A stretch of 56,248 nt of DNA, from the NCBI GenBank assembly GCA_944384205.1, contig CALWSL010000019.1:1-56248 (forward strand), in the 5' to 3' direction. Under the pieces are notes generated by a model, which saw only the letters and a list, made by a program, of their open reading frames with translations, was not told the DNA's origin and did no database searches. Origin of the DNA: an uncultured Acetatifactor sp. (lineage in GTDB: Bacteria > Bacillota > Clostridia > Lachnospirales > Lachnospiraceae). Below, piece by piece: positions 43,442 to 50,202 of this stretch. Numbering within the stretch: the stretch's first letter is position 1; each line of letters opens with the position of its first letter. Position numbers and translations under genes: made by a program.

Positions 43442-44020
43442 TTACAGACAAATATGCTCAAACACTTCATCCTTATCATCCTGATCAATACATAAATACC
43501 TTTTTGTAATCCGGTAGGAAGAATGATTGTAAATATCCATAAGCAAAGCGGGCGGCGTACCCTGCTTCCACGCGTGATAACCAAAGGTTTTGCGCAGGGA
43601 ATGACAACTGATGGAAGCATCCAGTCCGGCATATGCGGCAGCTTCCTTGATAATGCGGAAAGCCTGATAACGGCTTAAAGGTTGCTCCTTAGACATCCGG
43701 CTTCTGAATAACCAGTCTTTGGGTGTTCGCAGGGAGTAATCCGAATAAATCTCCAAAGCTTCCCGTATCTCGCGGTTCATATAAATCCGGTTTGTTTTTC
43801 CGGTTTTTTGTTCGGTTACGACGATATGTGTTTTCCATTCCCTTTTTTCGTAATCGAATACATCTCCATAGGTCAGTTGCAGAATGTCGGAAATCCGAAG
43901 AGCTGTATTTAAGCCGATAATAATCTGCAGATAGTTTCTGCTATTTGTTTTAATTATTCTGTAATAATCCTTGAATAGTTTTAATTTTTCAGTGTTTCTG
44001 ATTGGTTGTGTGCTGTTCAT
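43442..44020 (-). CDS. Short tyrosine recombinase (FimB-like, catalytic domain only)
   Basis: This is a 192-residue tyrosine recombinase with no N-terminal core-binding domain, the size and plan of FimB/FimE/HbiF invertases. The full catalytic set is present: R42 (TALRISDILQLT), K72 or K75 in the beta hairpin (TEQKTGKTN), H140 and R143 (CHSLRKTFGYHA), H166 (YNHSSYR) and Y175 (KRYLCI). It is encoded inside a segment bounded by inverted repeats; the right-hand repeat overlaps its probable -10. ATG 44020 is preceded by AAGGAGG on the minus strand. A role in inverting this or another segment is inferred. Confidence 0.88.
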   Translation of the reverse strand: MNSTQPIRNTEKLKLFKDYYRIIKTNSRNYLQIIIGLNTALRISDILQLTYGDVFDYEKREWKTHIVVTEQKTGKTNRIYMNREIREALEIYSDYSLRTPKDWLFRSRMSKEQPLSRYQAFRIIKEAAAYAGLDASISCHSLRKTFGYHAWKQGTPPALLMDIYNHSSYRITKRYLCIDQDDKDEVFEHICL

Positions 44021-44057
44021 GAGTGCCTCCTTATTGTTCGCGCAATATAACGTATTA

Positions 44058-44086
44058 ATGCAACAAAATTATATAGAATGTTGCAT
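44058..44086. repeat. Right inverted repeat of the recombinase cassette (IR-R)
   Basis: Eleven-base arms (TTAATGCAACA 44055-44065, TGTTGCATTAA 44079-44089) flank a 13-base spacer. Orientation of the asymmetric spacer is opposite to that of IR-L, so recombination between them would invert the segment between. Confidence 0.8.
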
Positions 44087-44095
44087 TAAATTCAA
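44068..44095 (-). promoter_or_regulatory. Putative recombinase promoter inside the right repeat
   Basis: On the minus strand TTGAAT (44095-44090), a 16-base spacer and TATAAT (44073-44068). The -10 is within IR-R and the -35 is outside the cassette. Confidence 0.55.
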
Positions 44096-44112
44096 ACCCG
44101 GCAGGGAGGTTA

Positions 44113-44169
44113 GTGTGAAAAATAATTTTAAGGCAGCAAAAGAAACTGCCTAAGAATTATTTTTCACAC
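44113..44169. repeat. Large stem-loop upstream of csrA
   Basis: Arms of 24 bases (44113-44136 and 44146-44169) match at 22 positions around a 9-base loop. The long A and T tracts make it a possible terminator for either direction, insulating csrA/flagellin from the cassette. Confidence 0.7.
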
Positions 44170-44171
44170 AG

Positions 44172-44224
44172 GAAAAACGCAAAGAACAGCGTTTTTCACC
44201 TCTAATTGAGCCGCCCAAGGCGGC
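44172..44224 (+). promoter_or_regulatory. Two further hairpins in the csrA leader
   Basis: GAAAAACGC (44172-44180) pairs with GCGTTTTTC (44189-44197); GCCGCC (44210-44215) pairs with GGCGGC (44219-44224) just before the AAGGAGG ribosome site. No promoter could be recognised with confidence. Confidence 0.5.
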
Positions 44225-44236
44225 AAGGAGGTAGAA

Positions 44237-44518
44237 ATGTTACGGCTGACAGTAAGCACGGAAGAGTACCTGGTGATAAATGACAATATCAAGATTATTT
44301 TTCTGGGAGGAAGTAAGAATCATCTGCGGATTATGATAGATGCTCCAAAGGAAGTCAATATTGTGAGGAGTACCGTTCTGGAAAACCAAATCACAGACCC
44401 GGAGGAGCGGGCGAAGCTGCCAAAGTATTACGCGGAGCCTGAGAAACCGGAAAAGTATGTAAAAAAGCGTCCTAATATTTATATTGTTCACGGAAATCCG
44501 CAGCAGAAAAAAGGATAA
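44237..44518 (+). CDS. csrA: Divergent CsrA-family RNA-binding regulator
   Basis: This is a 93-residue protein whose first 50 residues follow CsrA: MLRLTVSTEEYLVINDNI, LRIMIDAPKEVNIVRSTVLEN. L4 and R44, key for RNA contact, are kept; R6 and R7 are replaced by V and S, and E46 by T. The usual length is 60-80, so a 40-residue basic C-terminal extension (EKYVKKRPNIYIVHGNPQQKKG) is additional. In B. subtilis CsrA represses flagellin translation and is antagonised by FliW; the downstream flagellin leader has a CsrA-like site. No fliW is in the window. The ribosome site is AAGGAGG. Confidence 0.78.
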   Translation: MLRLTVSTEEYLVINDNIKIIFLGGSKNHLRIMIDAPKEVNIVRSTVLENQITDPEERAKLPKYYAEPEKPEKYVKKRPNIYIVHGNPQQKKG

Positions 44519-44581
44519 TAACCGAAGATTGGAGGAATGAGGAGTCCGGGCCCGATTCCAAAGGAATCTGATTTTCGGTTA
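44519..44581 (+). promoter_or_regulatory. Folded region between csrA and flagellin
   Basis: TAACCGAA (44519-44526) pairs with TTCGGTTA (44574-44581), enclosing a GATTCC/GGAATC hairpin and several GGA trinucleotides. It directly follows the csrA stop codon and could act as attenuator or as a multiple CsrA-binding leader. Confidence 0.5.
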
Positions 44582-44609
44582 CTATAAAAAACTAAAAACC
44601 AATTCACCG

Positions 44610-44627
44610 GCGCAAACGGATTTGCGC
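44610..44627 (+). promoter_or_regulatory. CsrA-type GGA hairpin in the flagellin leader
   Basis: GCGCAAA (44610-44616) and TTTGCGC (44621-44627) form a perfect stem with the loop CGGA, the canonical GGA-in-loop CsrA target. It lies 12 bases upstream of the flagellin GGAGG, which could serve as the second site. Confidence 0.65.
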
Positions 44628-44651
44628 AGGAAAAACATGGAGGTAAAAATT

Positions 44652-45845
44652 ATGGCAATGATCGTAAAACACAATTTACAGGCAATGAACTCCAACAGAA
44701 TGCTGGGAGTAAATTCATCCACTCTGGCTAAGTCTACGGAGAAGCTGTCCTCCGGTTATAAGATTAACCGCGCGGCAGATGATGCGGCAGGTCTGGCGAT
44801 TTCCGAAAAGATGAGAAAACAGATCAGAGGATTGACGCAGGCTTCTTTAAATGCACAGGACGGTATCTCCGCAGTGCAGACCGCAGAGGGCGCTCTGACA
44901 GAAGTTCATGATATGCTTCAGAGAATGAATGAGTTGGCAGTAAAGGCGGCAAACGGCACAATGTCTGAATCTGACAGACAGAACATTCAGGATGAGATTG
45001 ACCAGTTGGTAACCGAAATTGACCGTGTTTCTACTACAACAAAGTTTAATGAGGCATACCTTTTAAAAGGCGATGGAGCAAAACCTCAGATTACAAATCA
45101 GGTTTATGCAACTCCCAATATGGCAATGGTGGAAGCCGCTATGGGTGAAGGTTCTACATTCGTAGTAGACACTGAGATGGATGACACTGGTAAAACGATA
45201 TATGCCTTTGCATCCGGACTGAAAGCAGGCGATACATGGGCTGGAAAAACAATTGTGGCGAATGGTGCTGCTACCGGACCTAATGATATTGAGTTAGATA
45301 ATGCAAAAGCTGCAGAATTACAGGCGATGAATGCAGTAATTACCGCATATGCCAGTGAAATGGGTATCAACAACATAACATTGGCGGAAGGCGATAATGA
45401 TGTAATGTCTACATCAAAAACCTTTACCTACAATGATGCAATTGATTTAAGCCTTCATGTAGGTGCTGACTCTCTGACAAGCAATAAGATTTCCTTATCT
45501 ATTGAGTCCATGAGTGCTGACAGGCTCGGAATAAAAGGTTTATTAGTAAACGGCAAAACTTACTTACAGGCAACAAGCGCCATTGATGTTATTTCAGATG
45601 CAGTTGCAGTAGTATCCCGTCAGCGTTCAGAGCTTGGTGCGATACAGAACCGTCTTGAGCACACCATCAACAACCTGGACAACGTAGTTGAGAATACAAC
45701 CTCAGCAGAAGCGCAGATTCGTGATACGGATATGGCAACGGAGATGGTTAAATACTCCAACAATCAGATTCTTGCTCAGGCAGGACAGGCAATGCTGGCT
45801 CAGGCGAATACGGCAAATCAGGGCGTACTTTCTCTGTTACAGTAA
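44652..45845 (+). CDS. hag: Flagellin
   Basis: This 397-residue flagellin starts at ATG 44652 (GGAGG at 44639-44643), giving the classical MAMIVKHNLQAMNSNRMLG. N-terminal D0/D1 features are SSGYKINRAADDAAGLAISEKMRKQIRGLTQAS and NAQDGISAVQTAEGALTEVHDMLQRMNELA (both shown in part); the C-terminal D1/D0 contains IDVISDAVAVVSRQRSELGAIQNRLEHT and ends NQGVLSLLQ. The central 150 residues are variable surface sequence. It polymerises into the filament after export. Control is likely by the CsrA-type hairpin upstream. No consensus sigma-28 promoter could be located with confidence. Confidence 0.96.
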   Translation: MAMIVKHNLQAMNSNRMLGVNSSTLAKSTEKLSSGYKINRAADDAAGLAISEKMRKQIRGLTQASLNAQDGISAVQTAEGALTEVHDMLQRMNELAVKAANGTMSESDRQNIQDEIDQLVTEIDRVSTTTKFNEAYLLKGDGAKPQITNQVYATPNMAMVEAAMGEGSTFVVDTEMDDTGKTIYAFASGLKAGDTWAGKTIVANGAATGPNDIELDNAKAAELQAMNAVITAYASEMGINNITLAEGDNDVMSTSKTFTYNDAIDLSLHVGADSLTSNKISLSIESMSADRLGIKGLLVNGKTYLQATSAIDVISDAVAVVSRQRSELGAIQNRLEHTINNLDNVVENTTSAEAQIRDTDMATEMVKYSNNQILAQAGQAMLAQANTANQGVLSLLQ

Positions 45846-45886
45846 TTCGACACTTTTTAGCATGAATCATGCGTAAAGCATGATAG

Positions 45887-45941
45887 AAAAAGGGCTGCCG
45901 CACCTGCGATTTTTTAATCGCTGGTGTGTCGGTCCTTTTTA
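45887..45941 (+). terminator. Flagellin terminator
   Basis: A long imperfect stem closes 45887-45910 on 45917-45939 (inner GCGAT/ATCGC) and ends in TTTTT. The rest of the gap to 46083 is AT-rich and shows nothing else. Confidence 0.8.
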
Positions 45942-46083
45942 AGATGGTTATTTTCCTGAAATGAAAGTATTATAACAAAAGGACCTTATCAAAATTGTTT
46001 TTGTGGAAAGATACAAATTATATACACAAATTATTAGCAAAATATAAATTGTCTAAACAAAACATTAAATCATCACTTACCTA

Positions 46084-46112
46084 TTGACAGCACAAATCAT
46101 AAGTGTTATATT
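46084..46112 (+). promoter_or_regulatory. Promoter of the hsp20 gene
   Basis: TTGACA (46084-46089), a 17-base spacer and TATATT (46107-46112). No CIRCE element is present, so HrcA control is not indicated. Confidence 0.82.
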
Positions 46113-46197
46113 ACAAGTAGAACAAAAGAAACGGAAATGATTGTACTTTCCGAATCTTCAAAAAAGCACAGATATAATAAAAAAGGAGCGATGATAT

Positions 46198-46629
46198 ATG
46201 TTAATGCCTAGTATTTTTAGAGAGAATTTGTTGGATGATTTTTGGGGATACCCCTACAGAATGCGCGGATATGATTCCAGTGCTAACGAGATGATGAAAA
46301 CAGATGTAAAGGAGACAGATCAGGGATATGAGATGACGATGAATCTGCCCGGCGTTAAGAAGGAAGATGTAAAGGCAGAGTTAAAAGAAGGTTATCTGAC
46401 AATCAGCGCAACTTCCAATTCCGAAAATGATGAGAAGGACAAAGACGGCAAGTACATCCGCAGGGAACGCTATTATGGTTCCTGCAGCAGAAGCTTTTAT
46501 GTCGGCGAGGAAGTGACACAGGAAGATATCAAAGCAAAATTTGAGGATGGTATTTTAAAACTTTCCATCCCCAAAAAGGAAACAAAGCCGGTTGTAGAAG
46601 ACAATCATTATATTCCCATTGAAGGATGA
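46198..46629 (+). CDS. Hsp20/alpha-crystallin small heat-shock protein
   Basis: This is a 143-residue small heat-shock protein. It starts MLMPSIFRENLLDDFW, and the alpha-crystallin domain runs from MKTDVKETDQGYEMTMNLPGVKKEDVKAEL to the VTQEDIKAKFEDGILKLSIPK segment, with the conserved A/G-x-x-x-D/N-G-x-L pattern and the C-terminal hinge. It is an ATP-independent holdase that binds unfolding proteins. A strong promoter, AAAAGGAG and a nearby terminator show a single-gene unit. Confidence 0.93.
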   Translation: MLMPSIFRENLLDDFWGYPYRMRGYDSSANEMMKTDVKETDQGYEMTMNLPGVKKEDVKAELKEGYLTISATSNSENDEKDKDGKYIRRERYYGSCSRSFYVGEEVTQEDIKAKFEDGILKLSIPKKETKPVVEDNHYIPIEG

Positions 46630-46649
46630 CAGAAGCAGGGTTGTTGTAC

Positions 46650-46688
46650 AGGGGGCATTGAGTCTCTTGTACACAGCCCTCTTTTTTG
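46650..46688 (+). terminator. Terminator after hsp20
   Basis: AGGGGGC (46650-46656) pairs with GCCCTCT (46676-46682) and TTTTTT follows. From here to 46894 no gene is convincing; a short membrane-like frame (46736-46882) might be a remnant. Confidence 0.65.
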
Positions 46689-46894
46689 AGCCTTTATTGA
46701 AAGAAACCATTTATACCGATGTTATCAAACTAAACCATTTCGGATTTGGCGGGAGCAGGTGTGACTGCAATTGTGTTTCTGACCGTAATAGTGCCGAAAC
46801 TCAACGGAGAGCATGGGATTCAGACAGCAGATATTCAGGGGGCGCACGGCAGTCATTGGAGGAATCGTGTGAGAAGAAATAAGTGAATCATAAA

Positions 46895-46942
46895 GAAGAG
46901 AAAGAAAAAGGTCCCCGGGGCCTACAGCTCCTTGGGGACCTT
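46895..46942 (-). terminator. Terminator of the DUF368 gene
   Basis: AAGGTCCCC (46908-46916) and GGGGACCTT (46934-46942) pair across the stop codon; on the minus strand a run of T follows. Confidence 0.85.
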
Positions 46943-47767
46943 GCTATTGTATTTATCCAACAGCAGCGCGGCAACAATACCTGCTGCGATGAAAAAGATA
47001 TTCAGAAGACAGTTTCTTACGGTAGTAAAGCTGTCAAAAGGAATAATCATAATGGTTGCGGCTATTACTATGCCTATGATGGCATGGTAGGCAACGGAAT
47101 AGTGGCGTTTAAGCAGCGTATCCACCGCTTTGGCAAAGAGGATAACGGTAGCCAGAGCGCCGATGCCGCCCGGAATCAGTATGGAAAAATTCAGATGTCC
47201 GATACCGTCCACAAAGGGGGTGTACAGTCCTAAAGGCATCAGTAATGTGGAAAAGCTCATGCCCGGTGCAATCACGCTTAAGGCAAGGCAGAAACCGCAG
47301 AACAGATACCATCCGAAATTAGGGGTAATCTCCACGGAAGCTATCTGCAGGCTGATTAACAGGACAAAGATAAAAATCATCGCAATACCTAATGATATAT
47401 AAGAAGCGCGGCTTCTGCCCTGTTCGCCGGCTTCTCTGAACAGGGAGGGCAGCATACCGGCAATCAGTCCGATGAAGAGACATACCGACTGTGCAGGGTA
47501 TTTTTCCAATAAAAAAGCCAGAATATTGGCAATGCCCATAAAACCGATAACGCCGCCGATAATGACTGGCAGCAGCTTTGGCACGTGGGTCTTGAACTTA
47601 CGGAAAGGGTCTGCCAACAGCTCCATAACGGGCTTGTAGATGCCGAATACCACGCACAGCACACCGCCGGAAATGCCGGGGAGCACAGCGCCCAGACCAA
47701 TCAGCGCGCCCTGCAGAATACGTAAGAAAAACAGCGAAAGGGAAAATGTTTTGCTTTCTTTTTGCAT
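46922..47767 (-). CDS. DUF368 polyprenyl-phosphate transporter-like protein
   Basis: This 281-residue polytopic protein carries the DUF368 signature GALIGLGAVLPGISGGVLCVVFGIY near residues 20-45, and the internal repeat counterpart CLALSVIAPGMSFSTLLMPLGLY. DUF368 proteins have recently been shown to return undecaprenyl phosphate to the inner face of the membrane (PopT-type), supporting wall synthesis. I choose ATG 47767, with GAGG ahead; the longer frame to 47833 has a basic, signal-free N-terminal addition. A near-consensus promoter lies at 47850-47878. Confidence 0.85.
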   Translation of the reverse strand: MQKESKTFSLSLFFLRILQGALIGLGAVLPGISGGVLCVVFGIYKPVMELLADPFRKFKTHVPKLLPVIIGGVIGFMGIANILAFLLEKYPAQSVCLFIGLIAGMLPSLFREAGEQGRSRASYISLGIAMIFIFVLLISLQIASVEITPNFGWYLFCGFCLALSVIAPGMSFSTLLMPLGLYTPFVDGIGHLNFSILIPGGIGALATVILFAKAVDTLLKRHYSVAYHAIIGIVIAATIMIIPFDSFTTVRNCLLNIFFIAAGIVAALLLDKYNSKVPKEL

Positions 47768-47849
47768 AAAAACCTCATTTCTGCGCTGCTTTTTACGAAT
47801 AAAGAATTTGTGCCGGGCAACGCGCAGACACAATCCACCTGATTATGTA

Positions 47850-47878
47850 ATACTATAGGATGAAAAGCGACTTGTCAA
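47850..47878 (-). promoter_or_regulatory. Promoter of the DUF368 gene
   Basis: TTGACA (minus, 47878-47873), a 17-base spacer and TAGTAT (47855-47850). Confidence 0.78.
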
Positions 47879-48011
47879 GTAAATTGTATCTCCGGTCAAA
47901 TTCACCCCGCTGCAACGCGATTTCAGACGGTTTACGCAATTGTATTATGCCTGTTCGTTTTACATAATTGTGCCAAATAAATAAAAAGGTGCGGTCTATA
48001 CCGTTCTTCTA

Positions 48012-48020
48012 TGCTATAAT
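48012..48020 (+). promoter_or_regulatory. Extended -10 of the YjbR-like pseudogene
   Basis: TGC followed by TATAAT (48015-48020) without a good -35. The pseudogene may still be transcribed. Confidence 0.5.
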
Positions 48021-48094
48021 GAACTGAGAATATAAATGCGAAAACAACTTTTATGCCAACAAAAATGTGCAGAAGGAGTAATGATAGAATAGAT

Positions 48095-48694
48095 ATGATA
48101 AACAACATTTTTAGAAGAAAGAAAGTCAGTGTGCCAAAACTATCTGCTTATGGCTTCTTGGAAAACGATGGCAAGTACTCCTATCATACCGTGTTGCCTG
48201 GCAGTGGGTTTTCGATGGTGGTAGAAATTACGCCGGAGGGCTTGGTGAAAGCGACAGTAATTGACATGGAAACAAATGAGCCATACACTTTGCATCTTAC
48301 TGATAGCGCAACGGGCAGTTTTGTCACTGGCGTGAAAATGGAATATGAACAGGTACTCACTGACATTGCAGAAAAGTGTTTTGAGCCTGATATCTTCAAG
48401 AGCACATAGGCAAAAGCGGTAATCGCTTATGTCCGCGAAGCTTATGGGGACGAACTGGAGTTCCTTTGGACTAAATTCCCTGACAATGCCGTTTGGCGAA
48501 GGAAAGACACACGCAAATGGTATGGCGCGATTCTTACGGTTTCCCGCAGAAAGTTAGGACTTTCTTCCGATGAAGTAGCTGAAATCATTGATTTACGGAT
48601 GGAACCGGAACAGATGGACGCTACCGTAGACAACAAAAAGTATTTTTCCGGCTGGCAACAAAATAAAACAGGAGTAGGTGACGTTCTAATATAA
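48095..48694 (+). pseudogene. YjbR/MmcQ-like gene disrupted by a stop and cut at the 3' end
   Basis: Translation from ATG 48095 gives 104 residues (FRRKKVSVPKLSAYGFLENDG...), ending at TAG 48407-48409. The same frame continues without a break to TAA 48692-48694, encoding AKAVIAYVREAYGDELEFL, WTKFPDNAVWRRKDTRKWYG and EIIDLRMEPEQMD, all typical of YjbR-like DNA-binding-fold proteins. The TAG falls where a Gln codon is expected (CAG to TAG). The family's C-terminal end (HMNKK-type block onward, about 30 residues) is missing, replaced by an abrupt GVGDVLI next to tRNA-Ser. The ribosome site is also poorly spaced. Confidence 0.82.
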
Positions 48695-48781
48695 CGGAGA
48701 TGGTGGGAGTCGAACCCACGCGCCCTTGCGGACCTATCGCATTTCGAGTGCGACCTCTTACGACCACTTGAGTACATCTCC
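48695..48781 (-). tRNA. tRNA-Ser (anticodon CGA)
   Basis: The minus strand folds as a class II tRNA: acceptor GGAGATG/CATCTCC, D arm with CTCAAGTGG, anticodon stem TCGCA/TGCGA with loop CTCGAAA (CGA, reads UCG), a long variable arm, and T arm GTGGGTTCGAATCCCAC. Discriminator G at 48695; the CCA end is not encoded. Confidence 0.95.
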
Positions 48782-48915
48782 ATGAGTAAAAAAATAAAAT
48801 CAAACCACTCGGACTATTCTCCGAATTGTCATCAGACCTATCTATTTTATCGGAAAACTATATCAAATGCAACCCCTTCTGAAATAAAAAATGATACAAA
48901 ATACCGAAACAAAAG

Positions 48916-48944
48916 TTGTACCACAGTCCAAGATGGGATATAAT
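48916..48944 (+). promoter_or_regulatory. Promoter of the phosphofructokinase gene
   Basis: TTGTAC (48916-48921), a 17-base spacer and TATAAT (48939-48944). The 130-base leader starts near a TGTGTGAGC/GCTCACACA palindrome (48949-48967) and contains further hairpins, the last (GTCTGC/GCAGAC, 49050-49064) just before the ribosome site. Confidence 0.75.
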
Positions 48945-49082
48945 GTAATGTGTGAGCAGCTCACACATTAACGAGAAAATCAGAAGCGCGGGAGCGCGTT
49001 TCTGCGAAGCAGAAGGATTTTCGAGTATATGAAAAAGAACGGAACAAGCGTCTGCTTTGCAGACAGCGGAATGGAGGAACGC

Positions 49083-50156
49083 ATGAAGAGAATCGGTATG
49101 TTGACCAGCGGCGGAGATTGTCAGGCATTGAATGCTGCAATGAGAGGTGTGGTAAAAACTCTTTCCAACAGTAAAGAGAAAGTAGAGATTTATGGATTTA
49201 TTGACGGATATAAAGGTTTAATTTACGGGGATTTCCGTATGCTGACAGGCAAAGATTTTTCGGGCATTCTTACCAAGGGCGGTACGATTCTCGGCACCTC
49301 CCGCACGCCTTTTAAAACGATTAGGGTTCCTGATGCAAACGGATTGGATAAGGTTGAGGCGATGAAGAAGAATTACAATAAATTAAAGCTGGACTGCCTT
49401 GTTATTCTGGGAGGCAACGGAACCCATAAAACAGCAAACCTTTTGCGTGAAGAAGGATTAAATGTGGTTACTCTGCCAAAGACCATTGACAATGACCTCT
49501 GGGGAACGGATATGACTTTTGGTTTTCAGAGTGCGGTTGATATTGCGACAGACGCCATTGACTGCATTCATACTACCGCAGCTTCCCATGGACGTGTATT
49601 TATCGTGGAGGTGATGGGACATAAGGTCGGATGGCTGACCCTGAATGCAGGGATAGCAGGCGGTGCGGATATCATCCTGATTCCCGAGATTCCTTATGAC
49701 ATAAACAAAGTAATTGAGAAAATTGAGGAGAGGGATAAGCAGGGCTGCAGATTTACGATTATCGCTGTGGCGGAAGGCGCTATTTCCAAGGCTGATGCAA
49801 AACTCTCCAAAAAAGAATATAAGGAAAAGATGAAGAATTATCCTTATCCCTCCGTATCTTATGAGGTGGCGGCTCAGATTCAGGAAAAGACCGGAAGAGA
49901 GGTGCGCGTGACCGTTCCCGGACATATGCAGCGCGGCGGAAGTCCCTGCCCGTATGACCGTGTATTTGCCAGCAGACTCGGCTCTGAGGCAGGCAAATTG
50001 ATACTTGATAATCAGTACGGTTTTATGGTAGGTTATATAAATCGTGAAATTGTGCGCGTGCCGTTGGAGGAAGTAGCAGGCAAACTGAAAATGGTATCCC
50101 CGGATGCTTCTATTGTACAGGAAGCAAAATTATTGGGGATCAGTTTCGGCGACTAG
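49083..50156 (+). CDS. pfkA: 6-phosphofructokinase (PFK family, group III-like)
   Basis: This is a 357-residue phosphofructokinase. ATG 49083 is taken because GGAGG lies 7 bases ahead. LTSGGDCQALNAAMRG is the N-terminal phosphate-donor loop; GGNGT (110-114) keeps the Gly typical of ATP users in place of the PPi-type Asp; PKTIDNDLWGTD (132-143) contains the Lys found in pyrophosphate or mixed-substrate group III enzymes; PGHMQRGGSPCPYDR is the fructose-6-phosphate site. ATP is the likelier donor, PPi not excluded. It commits fructose 6-phosphate to glycolysis. Confidence 0.88.
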   Translation: MKRIGMLTSGGDCQALNAAMRGVVKTLSNSKEKVEIYGFIDGYKGLIYGDFRMLTGKDFSGILTKGGTILGTSRTPFKTIRVPDANGLDKVEAMKKNYNKLKLDCLVILGGNGTHKTANLLREEGLNVVTLPKTIDNDLWGTDMTFGFQSAVDIATDAIDCIHTTAASHGRVFIVEVMGHKVGWLTLNAGIAGGADIILIPEIPYDINKVIEKIEERDKQGCRFTIIAVAEGAISKADAKLSKKEYKEKMKNYPYPSVSYEVAAQIQEKTGREVRVTVPGHMQRGGSPCPYDRVFASRLGSEAGKLILDNQYGFMVGYINREIVRVPLEEVAGKLKMVSPDASIVQEAKLLGISFGD

Positions 50157-50202
50157 AGAGTGAAAAACGATTCGTCAGAACGAATTAAGAGAGGAATATA
50201 TT

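Noticed and set aside
43303-43632. 109-codon minus-strand frame over the recombinase 3' end
   Set aside because: It overlaps the catalytic region of the recombinase in another phase and has no ribosome site; the gap 43199-43441 holds only an AT-rich palindrome (43408-43423).
42077-44089. Classical insertion sequence
   Set aside because: No DDE transposase, no clear target-site duplication, and the ends are palindrome-armed sites rather than simple terminal repeats.
44519-44651. Sigma-28 promoter for flagellin
   Set aside because: I looked for TAAA-N15-GCCGATAA-like pairs between 44087 and 44640 and found no acceptable match; TATAAA at 44583 lacks a -35. Expression may come from upstream of csrA.
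46084-46197. CIRCE element for hsp20
   Set aside because: The TTAGCACTC-N9-GAGTGCTAA pattern is absent; only a weak GGAAA/TTTCC hairpin is present in the leader.
46619-46882. 87-codon frame after hsp20
   Set aside because: It starts at the hsp20 stop, has no ribosome site and runs through the terminator. The predicted protein has no coherent domain. A short membrane-like frame in another phase (46736-46882) might be a remnant but is too short to call.
48407-48409. TAG read as pyrrolysine or another recoding event
   Set aside because: No pyl genes or recoding hairpin seen, the end of the gene is also lost, and the codon is one change from the expected CAG; decay is simpler.
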